From the NCBI RefSeq assembly GCF_036346615.1, contig NZ_CP107836.1, positions 806,001 to 870,000 on the forward strand: a stretch of 64,000 nucleotides of DNA, given 5' to 3'. This document shows, piece by piece, positions 28,152-37,419 of this stretch; the first letter of the stretch is position 1; every line of letters starts with the position of its first letter. This DNA comes from Streptomyces sp. NBC_00523. Lineage in GTDB: Bacteria > Actinomycetota > Actinomycetes > Streptomycetales > Streptomycetaceae. A model generated the notes under the pieces. The model was not told where the DNA came from, made no database searches, and saw only the letters and a program-made list of their open reading frames with translations. The translations under genes and the position numbers were made by a program.

Positions 28152-28949
28152 ATGCACAAGCAAGAGACCGAAGAGGCAGGCCGGGGCGCGGGCGCGCGCC
28201 CGGAGACCTGGCTGCGCCGCTACCACCCCACGGGCGCCCGCGCCGAGCTGGTGTGCTTCCCGCACGCGGGCGGCGCGGCGGGGTTCTGGCGCCCGCTGTC
28301 CGACGCCGTACGGCAGGCGCTGGACGTGCGCGCCGTGCAGTACCCGGGCCGGCAGGACCGCTACCGCGAGGAGCCCCTCGATGATCTGCACCGGCTCGCC
28401 GATCTGATCGCCGAGGCCCTGGCGGCCGGTCCGGCCCCGGCCGGGCCGCGCGTGTTCCTCGGGCACAGCATGGGCGCCTCGCTCGCCCACGAGGTGGCGC
28501 TGCGGCTGTCCGGCGTACCGGGCCAGGGGGCGACGGCGCTGATCGTGTCCGGGCGGCGGGCGCCCTCGCGCCTGGGGTCCGGGGGGCCCGAGACGGACGA
28601 GGCACTGCTCGCCCGGGTCCGCGGGCTCGGCGGCACGGACCCGGCCGTGCTGGCCAACCCGGAACTGCTCGACGTGATCCTGCCGGCGTTGCGCGCCGAC
28701 TACGCGGCCGTCGCGGGGTACGTGCCGGGCGGCGGTCTCCTGTCGTGCCCGGTCGTCGCCCTCACCGGGGACGGGGACCCGGAGGTGGCGCCGGACGACG
28801 TGGGGCCGTGGCGCGAGACGACCACGGGCGCGTTCGCGATGCGGATCCTGCCGGGCGGGCACTTCTTCCTGAACGACCATCTGCCGGCCGTCGCGGAGCT
28901 GGCCGTTTCCCTGTCCGCCGCCCCGGCCCAGGGGCCGCTCAGCCGCTGA
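28152..28949 (+). CDS. Type II thioesterase (alpha/beta hydrolase)
   Basis: The 265-residue protein matches stand-alone editing thioesterases of polyketide and non-ribosomal peptide assembly lines: LVCFPHAGGAAGFWRPLS, VQYPGRQDRYREEP, nucleophile Ser106 in GHSMGAS, and the catalytic His in LPGGHFFLNDH. Such enzymes remove wrong acyl groups from carrier proteins. No PKS or NRPS is present here, so it is an orphan or serves a distant cluster. ATG 28152 follows AAGGCG. Its 3' end overlaps the convergent TetR gene by 11 bp. Confidence 0.9.
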   Translation: MHKQETEEAGRGAGARPETWLRRYHPTGARAELVCFPHAGGAAGFWRPLSDAVRQALDVRAVQYPGRQDRYREEPLDDLHRLADLIAEALAAGPAPAGPRVFLGHSMGASLAHEVALRLSGVPGQGATALIVSGRRAPSRLGSGGPETDEALLARVRGLGGTDPAVLANPELLDVILPALRADYAAVAGYVPGGGLLSCPVVALTGDGDPEVAPDDVGPWRETTTGAFAMRILPGGHFFLNDHLPAVAELAVSLSAAPAQGPLSR

Positions 28950-29649
28950 CCCCGCCGGAAGCCCCCGACGCCGCCCCCCGCGCGTCGGGGGCTTCCTTGT
29001 GGGTGCCGAAGGCCCGCAGGAAGGTGTCGACGCCCGCTGTGACGACCTCGGCGACCTCCGCCGGGTCCAGCGGGCGGGTGCCCAGCGCGCTCATCCCCGG
29101 CAGCTCGTCGTAGACCAGCGCGATGAACTGGTTGGCCGCCCTGACCGGGTCCCCGATCCGCAGGTGCCCGGCGTTGGCCAGCCGGGCGAGGCGGCCCGCG
29201 AGCGCCTCGGTGAACTGGTTGGGCCCGCTGGCCCGTACCGCGTCGAAGAGGTCCGGGAAGCGCACGGCCTCCGCGTACAGCAGCCGGCGTACGGCCTCGG
29301 ACTGCTCGTCGCAGTAACAGTCGACCAGCTTGGTCGCCAGGTCCTCGAGCGCGGGGCGCAGCCGGTCCGGGTCGGTGGGGAAGTCGGTGAGGACGTCCAG
29401 GGTCTTGGCGTTGGACCGGGCCGCCGTCTCCGTCAGGACGTACCGGAAGAGCTTCTCCTTCGAGCCCAGGTGGTTGTAGATCGTCGGCTTGGAGACCCCG
29501 GCCTCGGCGGCGATCACATCCAGGCTCGCCTGGGCGTATCCGACCTGCGCGAAGACCCGCAGGGCCGCCTCCACGATCGCCCGGCGCTTGTCGAGGCGGC
29601 CGCGGTCCGCCGGGCGCCCGTCCTTCTCTTCCTTCTCGCCAACGCTCAT
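28939..29649 (-). CDS. TetR/AcrR-family repressor
   Basis: The 236-residue protein has a TetR HTH at about residues 22-70 (DKRRAIVEAALRVFAQVGYA, VIAAEAGVSKPTIYNHLGSKEKLF) and a helical ligand-binding C-terminal domain. It is divergent from an MFS exporter gene with only 79 bp between starts, and a perfect 8-4-8 inverted repeat lies in that gap. It almost certainly represses itself and the exporter. The last ~20 codons contain a hairpin that may end transcription of the convergent thioesterase gene. Confidence 0.93.
   Translation of the reverse strand: MSVGEKEEKDGRPADRGRLDKRRAIVEAALRVFAQVGYAQASLDVIAAEAGVSKPTIYNHLGSKEKLFRYVLTETAARSNAKTLDVLTDFPTDPDRLRPALEDLATKLVDCYCDEQSEAVRRLLYAEAVRFPDLFDAVRASGPNQFTEALAGRLARLANAGHLRIGDPVRAANQFIALVYDELPGMSALGTRPLDPAEVAEVVTAGVDTFLRAFGTHKEAPDARGAASGASGGVSG
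28957..28996 (+). terminator. Hairpin inside the 3' end of the TetR gene
   Basis: GGAAGCCCCCGACG (28957-28970) pairs perfectly with CGTCGGGGGCTTCC (28983-28996). It lies 8 bp after the thioesterase stop and inside the coding region of the opposing gene. Confidence 0.7.
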
Positions 29650-29677
29650 GCGCCCATGCTACGGTGCCAGCCACCTG

Positions 29678-29697
29678 ATTTAACTACCCAGTTAAAT
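29678..29697. promoter_or_regulatory. Palindromic operator for the TetR/MFS divergent pair
   Basis: ATTTAACT-ACCC-AGTTAAAT is a perfect inverted repeat with 8-bp arms and a 4-bp spacer, centred in the 79-bp gap between the TetR repressor and MFS exporter starts. Its size suits a TetR dimer. Confidence 0.8.
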
Positions 29698-29728
29698 TTT
29701 CTGGCTGAGTCGGTTCAAAGGAGTTGCT

Positions 29729-31201
29729 GTGTCTGTAACGAAGCCGGTGGGAAGCGGGCCCGCCCGGCTCGATGGAGCGCTGCTGACGCTGGTCGGCGTC
29801 ATGGTGCTCGGCGGGATGATGTCGTATCTGGACGCGACGATCGTCAACGTCGGGATCAGCACCCTGGGCGGCGAGTTCCACGCGACGCTGGCCACCATCG
29901 AGTGGGTCACCACCGGCTATCTGCTCGCGGTGGCCCTGGCGATTCCGCTGGCCGGCTGGGCGGTGACGCGGTTCGGCGCCAAGCGCATGTGGCTGCTCGG
30001 CCTCTCGGTGTTCCTGATCGGCTCGACGCTCTGCGCCTTCGCCCGGAACGCGGAGAGCCTGATCGCCTTCCGCGTCGTCCAGGGCTTCGGCGGCGGCATG
30101 GTCGATCCGATCATGATGACCGTGGTGGCGGGCGCCGCGGGACCGGCGAGGATCGGCCGGGTCATGGGCCTGGTCTCCGTCCCGATCACGCTGGGCCCGG
30201 TGATCGGCCCCGTGGTCGGCGGGCTGCTGCTGGACAACTTCTCCTGGCAGTGGATGTTCCTGGTCAACATCCCCTTCGCGCTGGCCGCGATCGTGCTGGC
30301 CGTCCGGGTGCTCCCGGCGGATCCGCCGCCGAGCGGCGACCCCGTGCCGTTCGACGCGCTGGGCGTGGCCCTGCTCTCCCCCGGTTTCGCCGCGATCGTG
30401 TTCGCGCTGTCCCGGGCGGGCGGCGACGGCTTCGGCGGTACGCAGGTGATCGTCGGGCTCGCGGTGGGCGTCGCCCTGTTCGCCGCGTACGCCGTGCACG
30501 CGCTGCGCACCCCGGCGACGCCGCTGCTGGACCTCCGACTGTTCGGCAGCAAGGGGTTCAGCGCGAGCGTGACCACGATGTTCCTGCTCGGCGGCGGGCT
30601 GTTCTCGCTGCTGTTCCTGCTGCCGCTGTACTACCAGCAGGTGCGCGGCCACACCGTCCTGGAGTCCGGGCTGCTGCTCGCCCCACTGGGCCTCGGCACC
30701 CTGATCGGCATGCCGGTCGCGGGCAACCTCGCCGACAAGGTGGGCGCCCGGCGGCTGGTCCCGGCCGGTGCGCTGCTGATCGGCGTCGGCGCCCTGGTCT
30801 TCACCGGTTCGGGCTCCGGCACCTCCCAGGCCGCCCTGACCGCCGCCCAGTTCGCCGCCGGTTTCGGCATGGGTCTGGTCGGCGCGCCGACCATGGGCTC
30901 GGTCTACAAGACGGTGCCGGGCGAGTCGGTCGCCGGTGCCACGGGCGCGGTCTTCATCCTCAACCAGATCGGCGCCTCGCTCGGCATCGCCGTCGTCGCG
31001 CTGATCCTCCAGAGCGGCGGCTCCCACGCCGCCCCCACCGCCGACTCCTTCTCCGACGCCTTCTGGTGGCCGGTCGCCGCGGCCGTCGTGGTCTTCGCCG
31101 CGGGTCTGCTGCTGCCCGGGAAGCCCGGGAGCGGACCGGCCGCCGCCGGGGCGCCGGAGGAGGCGTCCGCGGGCCCGGAGCCGGTCACCGGCCGCACCTG
31201 A
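29729..31201 (+). CDS. MFS drug-efflux transporter, DHA2 (14-helix, EmrB/QacA) type
   Basis: The 490-residue protein has the DHA2 hallmarks: SYLDATIVNVGISTLGGEF in helix 1, WVTTGYLLAVALAIPLAGW in helix 2, the RFGAKRMW loop, and FRVVQGFGGGMVDPIMMT. About 14 hydrophobic segments are visible. It should export hydrophobic compounds in exchange for protons. GTG 29729 follows AAAGGAG. It is divergent from and probably controlled by the TetR gene. The LLM oxidoreductase gene follows after 51 bp, so it may be cotranscribed with the downstream operon. Confidence 0.93.
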   Translation: MSVTKPVGSGPARLDGALLTLVGVMVLGGMMSYLDATIVNVGISTLGGEFHATLATIEWVTTGYLLAVALAIPLAGWAVTRFGAKRMWLLGLSVFLIGSTLCAFARNAESLIAFRVVQGFGGGMVDPIMMTVVAGAAGPARIGRVMGLVSVPITLGPVIGPVVGGLLLDNFSWQWMFLVNIPFALAAIVLAVRVLPADPPPSGDPVPFDALGVALLSPGFAAIVFALSRAGGDGFGGTQVIVGLAVGVALFAAYAVHALRTPATPLLDLRLFGSKGFSASVTTMFLLGGGLFSLLFLLPLYYQQVRGHTVLESGLLLAPLGLGTLIGMPVAGNLADKVGARRLVPAGALLIGVGALVFTGSGSGTSQAALTAAQFAAGFGMGLVGAPTMGSVYKTVPGESVAGATGAVFILNQIGASLGIAVVALILQSGGSHAAPTADSFSDAFWWPVAAAVVVFAAGLLLPGKPGSGPAAAGAPEEASAGPEPVTGRT

Positions 31202-31252
31202 GCCGTACGCGTCGCCCCTCACCCGCTCGTCCGCCCCCTCCCGGAGGTCTCC

Positions 31253-32290
31253 ATGAGCCGTCCCCGCGGCTTCCCCCTGTCCGTGCTCGACGTGGTGCCC
31301 GTCTTCGAGGGCGGCTCCGCGACCCGGGCGCTCCGCGACACCGTCGCCCTGGCCCCGCGCATCGAAGAACTCGGCTACCTGCGCTACTGGGTGGCCGAGC
31401 ACCACAGCACCCCCAGCCTCGCCACCTCCGCGCCCGGCATACTCGCCGGACGCCTGGCCGCCGCCACGACCACGCTGCGCGTCGGCTCCGGCGGCGTCCT
31501 GCTGCCCAACCACGCGCCGCTCGTCGTCGCCGAACAGTTCGGCACCCTGGAGGCGCTGCACCCGGGCCGCGTCGACCTGGGCCTCGGCCGGGCGCCCGGC
31601 ACCGACCCGCACACCGCCCGCGCCCTGCGCCGCGCACCGGAGGACGGGGACGGCTTCGCCCGTCAGGTCGCCGAGCTGAACGGCTACTTCGCGCCCGGCG
31701 ACCCGGCGTCACCGATCACCGCCGTGCCCGCCGCCGACGGCAGGCCGGAGCTGTGGCTGCTCGGGTCCAGCACGGCCGGCGCCGGACTCGCCGGATCGCT
31801 GGGCCTGCCGTACGCCTTCGCGCACCAGATCAACCCGCACGCGACCGCGGACGCCCTGGACCACTACCGGCGGTCCTTCCGGCCCTCGCCGTACCTGGAC
31901 CGGCCGCGCACCCTCATCTCCGCGCTGGTCACCGTCGCCGGCACGGACCGGGCCGCCCGGGAGGTCGCGGCGCCTTATCTGCTCGGCAAGACACGGATGC
32001 GTACGGTGCGCCGCTTCGACGCGTTCCCCTCGGCCCGGACCGCGGCCGGCCACACGTACACCGAGGCGGAGGCGCAGTTCCTGGACGAGCTGGCGGGGCA
32101 TCAGCTGATCGGGGCGCCGGACACCGTGCGCGGCAGGCTGGCGGACCTGGTGGCGCGCACGGGGGCCGATGAGCTGATGGCCCTGACCGTGGTGCCGGAC
32201 CAGACGGACCGGCTGCGCTCGTTCGAACTGCTCGCGGAGGCCGCGCGGGACGTCCGGCCCGAACCGGCCCGGCTCCGGACCGCTCCGTGA
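31253..32290 (+). CDS. LLM-class flavin-dependent oxidoreductase (MsnO8-like)
   Basis: The 345-residue luciferase-like protein has the bacterial-luciferase TIM-barrel features: [72 protein letters not shown], and the [16 protein letters not shown] strand. Such enzymes use reduced flavin and oxygen, or F420, to oxidise organic substrates. ATG 31253 follows CGGAGG. The next gene begins immediately downstream, and the ABC importer behind it suggests that an imported compound is the substrate. The cofactor cannot be settled from sequence alone. Confidence 0.88.
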   Translation: MSRPRGFPLSVLDVVPVFEGGSATRALRDTVALAPRIEELGYLRYWVAEHHSTPSLATSAPGILAGRLAAATTTLRVGSGGVLLPNHAPLVVAEQFGTLEALHPGRVDLGLGRAPGTDPHTARALRRAPEDGDGFARQVAELNGYFAPGDPASPITAVPAADGRPELWLLGSSTAGAGLAGSLGLPYAFAHQINPHATADALDHYRRSFRPSPYLDRPRTLISALVTVAGTDRAAREVAAPYLLGKTRMRTVRRFDAFPSARTAAGHTYTEAEAQFLDELAGHQLIGAPDTVRGRLADLVARTGADELMALTVVPDQTDRLRSFELLAEAARDVRPEPARLRTAP

Positions 32291-32331
32291 CCCACGTCCG
32301 GCCCCCTCTCCCCTCGTACCCCGGAGCCCTC

Positions 32332-33969
32332 ATGCACCAGCCGCGCCTTCGCCGATCCGCTCTGCTGCCCGTCCTGCTCCTCGCCGCCGTCACCGCGTGC
32401 AGCACGGACGGCGGTGCCTCGTCCGCCGGTCCGGCGAAACCCCGCAGCGGCGGCAGCCTCACCTACGCGGCGCAGCAGGAGCCGGACTGCTGGGATCCGC
32501 ACACCAGCGCGCAGGACGTGACCGCCTTCGTCCAGCGCCCGGTCTTCGACTCGCTCGTCCACCAGACCCCGGACGGGGAGCTGGAGCCGTGGCTGGCGAA
32601 GTCCTGGAAGACCTCCGAGGGAGGCCGGACGTACACCTTCGAGCTGCGCGACGACGTCACCTTCCACGATGGCAAGCGCCTCGACGCGGCGGCGGTGAAG
32701 GCCAACTTCGACCACATCACCGCCAAGGCGACCCGGTCGCAGTACGCGGCCGGGCTGCTCGGCCCGTACGAGGGCACCACCGTGAAGGGGAAGTACGAGG
32801 CCGAGGTCCGCTTCAGCCGTCCGTACGCGCCCTTCCTCCAGGCGGCGAGCACCACCTATCTGGGCATGGCCTCGCCCGCCTCGCTGAAGGCGGGCGCCGA
32901 CACGCTCTGCGCGGGCACCGGCTCGGTCGGCTCCGGGCCCTTCGAGGCCGGTGCCTACACCCGGGGCCAGCAGCGCGGCTACACCAGGAACGCCGCCTAC
33001 GCATGGGCCCCGAAGGGCGCCGGTCACAGCGGGCCCGCCCGGCTGGACGCGTTCACCATCCGCTTCCTCACCGAGGACGCCACCCGGGTGGGCGCCCTGA
33101 CGTCCGGTCAGGTCGACGCGGCGGCCGCGCTGCCCGCGAACCGCATAGCGGCCGTACGCCGCGACGCCCGGCTGGACGTCGTGACGAAGGATGTCCCGGG
33201 CGCGGTCGACACCTTCTACCTGAACACGAAGAGCCCGCTCTTCTCGGACGAGCGGGTACGCAAGGCGTTCCAGCGGTCCATCGACCTGGACGCCCTGGTG
33301 AAGTCGGTGTTCCAGGGCACCGGCACCCGCGCCTGGAGCACCCTCTCCCCCGCGACTCCGCACAGCTACGACCCCGCGCTGGTGAACAGCTGGCCCTACG
33401 ACCGGGCGCTCGCCGGCCGGCTCCTGGACCGGGCGGGCTGGACAGGGCGCGACGCGGAGGGCTACCGGACGAAGAACGGCGAGCGGCTGACCGTGACCGC
33501 CCCGGTCTACGGCCAGGCGTCGGTGTTCTCGCAGGCCGTGCAGGGCGACCTGAAGAAGGCGGGCATCGACCTGAGGCTCGCCGCCTCCACCGACGCGACG
33601 GCGGTCTCCGCCCAGCTGGACGAGGGGCGTTACGACGTGGTCGAGACGTCCTGGGCGCGCGGCGACGGCGACATCCTCAGCAGCTTCTTCCTCTCCACCG
33701 AGTCGTCCGAGGGCGGCGGGCACAACTTCGCCAGGGTCACCGACCCGCAGGTCGACGCCTGGCTGAAGAAGGCACAGGCCGCGACCTCGCCGGACGAGCG
33801 CGCCGCGTACTACGGCAAGGTGCAGAAGTGGACGACCGACCACGCCGCGGTGGTCCCCGCGTACGTGCAGAAGGCCGCCGTCGGGGTCAACAAGAAGGTG
33901 CACGGGCTGCGGCTGTCCCTGTCGGCGTGGCCGGAGTTCTACGCCGCCTGGGTCGAGGCCGGCCGATGA
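32332..33969 (+). CDS. ABC transporter substrate-binding lipoprotein, peptide/nickel family 5
   Basis: The 545-residue lipoprotein has a signal peptide with lipobox VTAC (Cys23), then family SBP_bac_5 features: GGSLTYAAQQEPDCWDPH, the TYTFELRDDVTFHDGKRLDA strand pair, and VRKAFQRSIDLDALV. It would capture a peptide-like or similar ligand outside the membrane. ATG 32332 follows GGAG; an in-frame GTG at 32287 overlapping the previous stop is possible but would bury the signal peptide. Its stop overlaps the permease start as ATGA. Confidence 0.93.
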   Translation: MHQPRLRRSALLPVLLLAAVTACSTDGGASSAGPAKPRSGGSLTYAAQQEPDCWDPHTSAQDVTAFVQRPVFDSLVHQTPDGELEPWLAKSWKTSEGGRTYTFELRDDVTFHDGKRLDAAAVKANFDHITAKATRSQYAAGLLGPYEGTTVKGKYEAEVRFSRPYAPFLQAASTTYLGMASPASLKAGADTLCAGTGSVGSGPFEAGAYTRGQQRGYTRNAAYAWAPKGAGHSGPARLDAFTIRFLTEDATRVGALTSGQVDAAAALPANRIAAVRRDARLDVVTKDVPGAVDTFYLNTKSPLFSDERVRKAFQRSIDLDALVKSVFQGTGTRAWSTLSPATPHSYDPALVNSWPYDRALAGRLLDRAGWTGRDAEGYRTKNGERLTVTAPVYGQASVFSQAVQGDLKKAGIDLRLAASTDATAVSAQLDEGRYDVVETSWARGDGDILSSFFLSTESSEGGGHNFARVTDPQVDAWLKKAQAATSPDERAAYYGKVQKWTTDHAAVVPAYVQKAAVGVNKKVHGLRLSLSAWPEFYAAWVEAGR

Positions 33970-34931
33970 AACACCCGCACGCGTCCGCCGTGGTCCGGGC
34001 CGTCGCGGCCCGGGCCGGGGCGGCGGTCCTCGTCGTCTGGGGGGCCGCCACCTGCGCCTTCCTGGCGCTGCACCTCATCCCCGGCGATCCGGTCGCCGCG
34101 ATCGTCGGGTCCCATGCCCTGGTCGGCGCGGAGCAGCGCGAGGAGATCCGCCACCACTACGGCCTCGACCGGTCCCCGCTCATCCAGTACGGCGCGTATC
34201 TCCGGCGGCTGGCCACCGGCGAGCTGGGCGACTCGTACCAGGTGCAGCAGCCGGTCTCCTCGCTGCTGGCCGGTCAGATCGGGCCGACCGCGCAGCTCGC
34301 GCTGTGGTCCTCGCTGGTCGCGGTGGTGCTGGCGGCGACGGTGACCGTGCTGACGTCGGGGCGTTCCCGGTGGCCGCGCCGGGTGTCGTCGGCGGTGGAG
34401 CTGCTGGTGGTGTCCACGCCGTCGTTCTGGCTCGGGATCATGCTGCTGACGGTGTTCTCGTTCCGGCTGGAGTGGCTGCCGGTCTCCGACAGCGGTGACG
34501 CCCGCTCGCTGGTCCTGCCGGTGATCACGCTGGCGCTGCCCATCGCGGCGGTGCTCACGCAGGTGATGCGGGAGGGGCTGCTCGGGGCACTGGAACAGCC
34601 GTTCAGCCTGACCGCGCGCTCGCGGGGGCTCGCCGAGCACACCGTGCGCTCGCGCCACGCACTGCGCCACGCCGCGCTGCCGGCGCTCACCCTCACGGGC
34701 TGGTCTACCGGGACACTGCTGGGCGGCGCGGTGGTGGTGGAGAACGTGTTCGCGCGCCCGGGCCTCGGCCGGATCACCCTCCAGGCGGTGAGCGACCGCG
34801 ACCTGCCGGTGGTGCAGGGCGTGGTGGCGCTGTCGGCCGTGGTGTTCGTGCTGGTCGGCGCGGTGGTGGAGCTGCTGTACGTGGTCGTGGACCCCCGGCT
34901 GCGCAGGGGTACGGGGGTGGCCGCCGCATGA
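33966..34931 (+). CDS. ABC transporter permease, DppB/OppB type
   Basis: The 321-residue membrane protein begins with a hydrophobic helix and the LHLIPGDPVAAIVG motif typical of DppB-type permeases. The EAA-like coupling loop reads SRGLAEHTVRSRHALRHAALPALTL, followed by GRITLQAVSDRDLPVVQGVV. It forms half of the membrane channel of the importer. ATG 33966 overlaps the previous stop by 4 bp and the next gene by another 4 bp, indicating tight coupling. Confidence 0.94.
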   Translation: MKHPHASAVVRAVAARAGAAVLVVWGAATCAFLALHLIPGDPVAAIVGSHALVGAEQREEIRHHYGLDRSPLIQYGAYLRRLATGELGDSYQVQQPVSSLLAGQIGPTAQLALWSSLVAVVLAATVTVLTSGRSRWPRRVSSAVELLVVSTPSFWLGIMLLTVFSFRLEWLPVSDSGDARSLVLPVITLALPIAAVLTQVMREGLLGALEQPFSLTARSRGLAEHTVRSRHALRHAALPALTLTGWSTGTLLGGAVVVENVFARPGLGRITLQAVSDRDLPVVQGVVALSAVVFVLVGAVVELLYVVVDPRLRRGTGVAAA

Positions 34932-35800
34932 GCGCCGAACAGGCGGTACGGGCCGGGGCACCGGTCGCGGCGGTCCGCAGGGGCCGTACGGGCCGGGTGC
35001 GGCCGGGGGTGCTCGCCGCCGCCGTGCTGCTGGGGCTGATCCTGCTCGCCGCGCTGGCTCCGGGGCTCCTGGCCCACGGCAGCCCGGCCGATACCGACCC
35101 GGTCCACGCGCTCCAGGCACCGGGCGCGGCGCACTGGTTCGGTACGGATCAGCTGGGGCGGGACGTCTTCGCCCGGGTGGTGCACGGCACCCGCTACTCG
35201 CTGGCCATCGGGGCGGCGGCGACGGGTGCCGGGGTCGGGCTCGCCGTGGTGTGGGGGCTGGGCGCCGCGCTGTCCGGCCGGTTCGGCGACGCGGTGCTGA
35301 TGCGGGCCGCCGACGCGCTGCTGGCACTGCCCGGACTGCTGCTGGCCCTGATGGTCGTGCTCATCGCGGGCAAGGGGGTGCCGGGCACCACGGTCGCCGT
35401 GGCGGTGGGGACGGCGCCCGGGTTCGCCCGGGTGGTGCGGGCGCAGGCACGGGTGGTGCGCCGGTCCGGGTATGTCGAGTCCGCCGTGGCGCTGGGCGTG
35501 CCGCGTCCGCTGATCGTGCTCCGCCATGTGCTGCCGAACACGCTGGGGCCGTTGCTGGTGCTGGCGACGGTGACGCTCGGGGCGTCCATCTCGACGGGGG
35601 CGGCGCTGAGTTATCTGGGTCTCGGGGCGCAGCCGCCGACGCCCGAGTGGGGGGCGATGCTCACGGAGGGCCAGGGGTTCCTGGACCAGGCGTGGTGGAT
35701 CGCACTCTTCCCGGGCCTCCTGCTGGTCTCCACGGTCCTCGCGGTCACCGTCGTGGGCCGCCACGTGCAGGCACGAGCGGAAGGACGGGCCGCCTCATGA
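34928..35800 (+). CDS. ABC transporter permease, DppC/OppC type
   Basis: The 290-residue protein carries the DppC-type marker HWFGTDQLGRDVFARVVHGTRYSL, then helices such as AALSGRFGDAVLMRAADALL, and the coupling loop YVESAVALGVPRPLIVLRHVLPN. It pairs with the DppB-type permease at 33966. ATG 34928 and the stop at 35800 are both in 4-bp overlaps. Confidence 0.94.
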   Translation: MSAEQAVRAGAPVAAVRRGRTGRVRPGVLAAAVLLGLILLAALAPGLLAHGSPADTDPVHALQAPGAAHWFGTDQLGRDVFARVVHGTRYSLAIGAAATGAGVGLAVVWGLGAALSGRFGDAVLMRAADALLALPGLLLALMVVLIAGKGVPGTTVAVAVGTAPGFARVVRAQARVVRRSGYVESAVALGVPRPLIVLRHVLPNTLGPLLVLATVTLGASISTGAALSYLGLGAQPPTPEWGAMLTEGQGFLDQAWWIALFPGLLLVSTVLAVTVVGRHVQARAEGRAAS

Positions 35801-37419
35801 CGACAGCATCGACGAGGAAGGCCCTGTTCGATGTCGCCGGGCTGAACGTGCGCTTCGGCACCGGACCCGGCGAGGTGCACGCGGTGCGCGACGCCGCGTT
35901 CTCGCTCGACGCAGGCCGGTGCCTGGCGGTCGTCGGCGAGTCGGGCTCCGGGAAGAGCGCGCTCGCCCGCGCCCTGCTCGGCCTCGCGGGCCCGACCGCC
36001 CGGGTCACGGCGGACCGGCTGCGCGTCGCGGGCCGCGAGGCGCGGGATTTCGGGCCGCGCGAGTGGCGTGCGGTACGGGGCCGGCGCGTCGGCCTCGTCG
36101 CGCAGGACGCGCTGGTGGCGCTGGACCCGCTGCGGCCCGTCGGCAAGGAGATCGCGGAGCCGCTGCTCGCCCACCGCGTCGTCCCGCGCAAGGAGGCCGG
36201 GGCGCGGGTCCTCGCCCTGCTGGAGCGGGTCGGGGTGCCCGACCCCGCGGAACGGGCGCGGGCCTACGTCCACCAGCTGTCCGGCGGGCTGCGGCAGCGG
36301 GCGCTGATCGCCTCGGCCATCGCCGCCGAGCCCGGTGTGCTGATCGCGGACGAGCCGACGACCGCCCTGGACGCCTCGGTCCAGTCGCGCGTCCTGGGGC
36401 TCCTGGGCGAGCTGAAGGAGGGCGGCACCGGGCTGCTCCTCATCAGCCACGACCTGGCGGTCGTCGAGGCGCTGGCGGACGAGGTGGCCGTGATGAAGGA
36501 CGGCGCCATCGTGGAGCACGGGCCGGCCGAACGGGTGCTGGGCGCCCCTGAACACCCTTACACCAAGGAACTGCTGGCGGCGATCCCGGGGAGTGGTCCG
36601 CCTCGCGCGCTTCCGGCCGCGCCTCCGGACGACGGCGGCGGGCCGCTGCTCGCCGTCTCCGGGGTCCGCAAGGTGTTCAAGGGGGCGCGGGGCAGCCGCA
36701 GAACGGCGGTGGACGGGGTGTCGTTCACCGTGCGGCCGGGCGAGGCGGTGGGCCTGGTCGGCGCGTCCGGGTCGGGCAAGTCGACGCTGGCCCGGATGGT
36801 GCTGGGGCTGGTCGCGCCCGACGGCGGGACGGTGGAGCTGGACGGGGCGCCGTGGAGCACCCTGCGCGAGCGGGACCGGCGGGAGCGGCGGCACACCGTG
36901 CAGCTCGTGCCGCAGGATCCGCTCAGCGCGTTCGACCCGCGGTGGAGCGTGGAGCGGATCGTGGGCGAGGCCCTGGCCGTGTCCGGGGTGGCGCGCGCGG
37001 AGCGCCGGGAGCACACCGTACGGCTCCTGGAACAAGTGGGCCTGTCCGCAGCGCACTTGGCGCGCGGGCCGCTCGCGCTGTCCGGCGGGCAGCGTCAGCG
37101 GGTGGCCATCGCGCGGGCTGTGGCGCCCTCGCCCCGGCTGCTGGTGTGCGACGAGCCGGTGTCGGCCCTCGATGTGTCCGTACAGGCCCAAGTGCTCGGC
37201 CTGCTGCGGTCGTTGCAGGACGAGCTCGGGCTGGCGACGCTCTTCGTCTCGCACGATCTCGCGGTCGTACGGGAGGTGTGCGCGCGGGTGCTGGTGATGG
37301 AGGACGGCCGGATCGTGGAGTCCGGAGCGGTGGAGCGGGTCTTCGCCGAGCCCGCGCACCCGTACACGCGGGCCCTGCTGGCAGCGGTGCCACGGCGTCG
37401 GGAGCGGGCATGCCGGTGA
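35797..37419 (+). CDS. Fused dipeptide-type ABC ATPase (DppD-DppF)
   Basis: The 540-residue protein contains two complete ABC ATPase domains in one chain. Domain 1 has Walker A GESGSGKSALA, signature LSGGLRQR and Walker B VLIADEPTTALD. Domain 2 has GASGSGKSTLA, LSGGQRQR and LLVCDEPVSALD. Both have the oligopeptide-type tail (EHPYTKELLAAIPG, AHPYTRALLAAVP). It powers the importer formed by the three preceding genes. ATG 35797 is in a 4-bp overlap with the permease. Confidence 0.95.
   Translation: MTTASTRKALFDVAGLNVRFGTGPGEVHAVRDAAFSLDAGRCLAVVGESGSGKSALARALLGLAGPTARVTADRLRVAGREARDFGPREWRAVRGRRVGLVAQDALVALDPLRPVGKEIAEPLLAHRVVPRKEAGARVLALLERVGVPDPAERARAYVHQLSGGLRQRALIASAIAAEPGVLIADEPTTALDASVQSRVLGLLGELKEGGTGLLLISHDLAVVEALADEVAVMKDGAIVEHGPAERVLGAPEHPYTKELLAAIPGSGPPRALPAAPPDDGGGPLLAVSGVRKVFKGARGSRRTAVDGVSFTVRPGEAVGLVGASGSGKSTLARMVLGLVAPDGGTVELDGAPWSTLRERDRRERRHTVQLVPQDPLSAFDPRWSVERIVGEALAVSGVARAERREHTVRLLEQVGLSAAHLARGPLALSGGQRQRVAIARAVAPSPRLLVCDEPVSALDVSVQAQVLGLLRSLQDELGLATLFVSHDLAVVREVCARVLVMEDGRIVESGAVERVFAEPAHPYTRALLAAVPRRRERACR

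Noticed and set aside
28152..28949. Evidence for a polyketide or peptide biosynthetic cluster
   Set aside because: A type II thioesterase alone is not enough; no PKS, NRPS or carrier-protein gene was found in the window.
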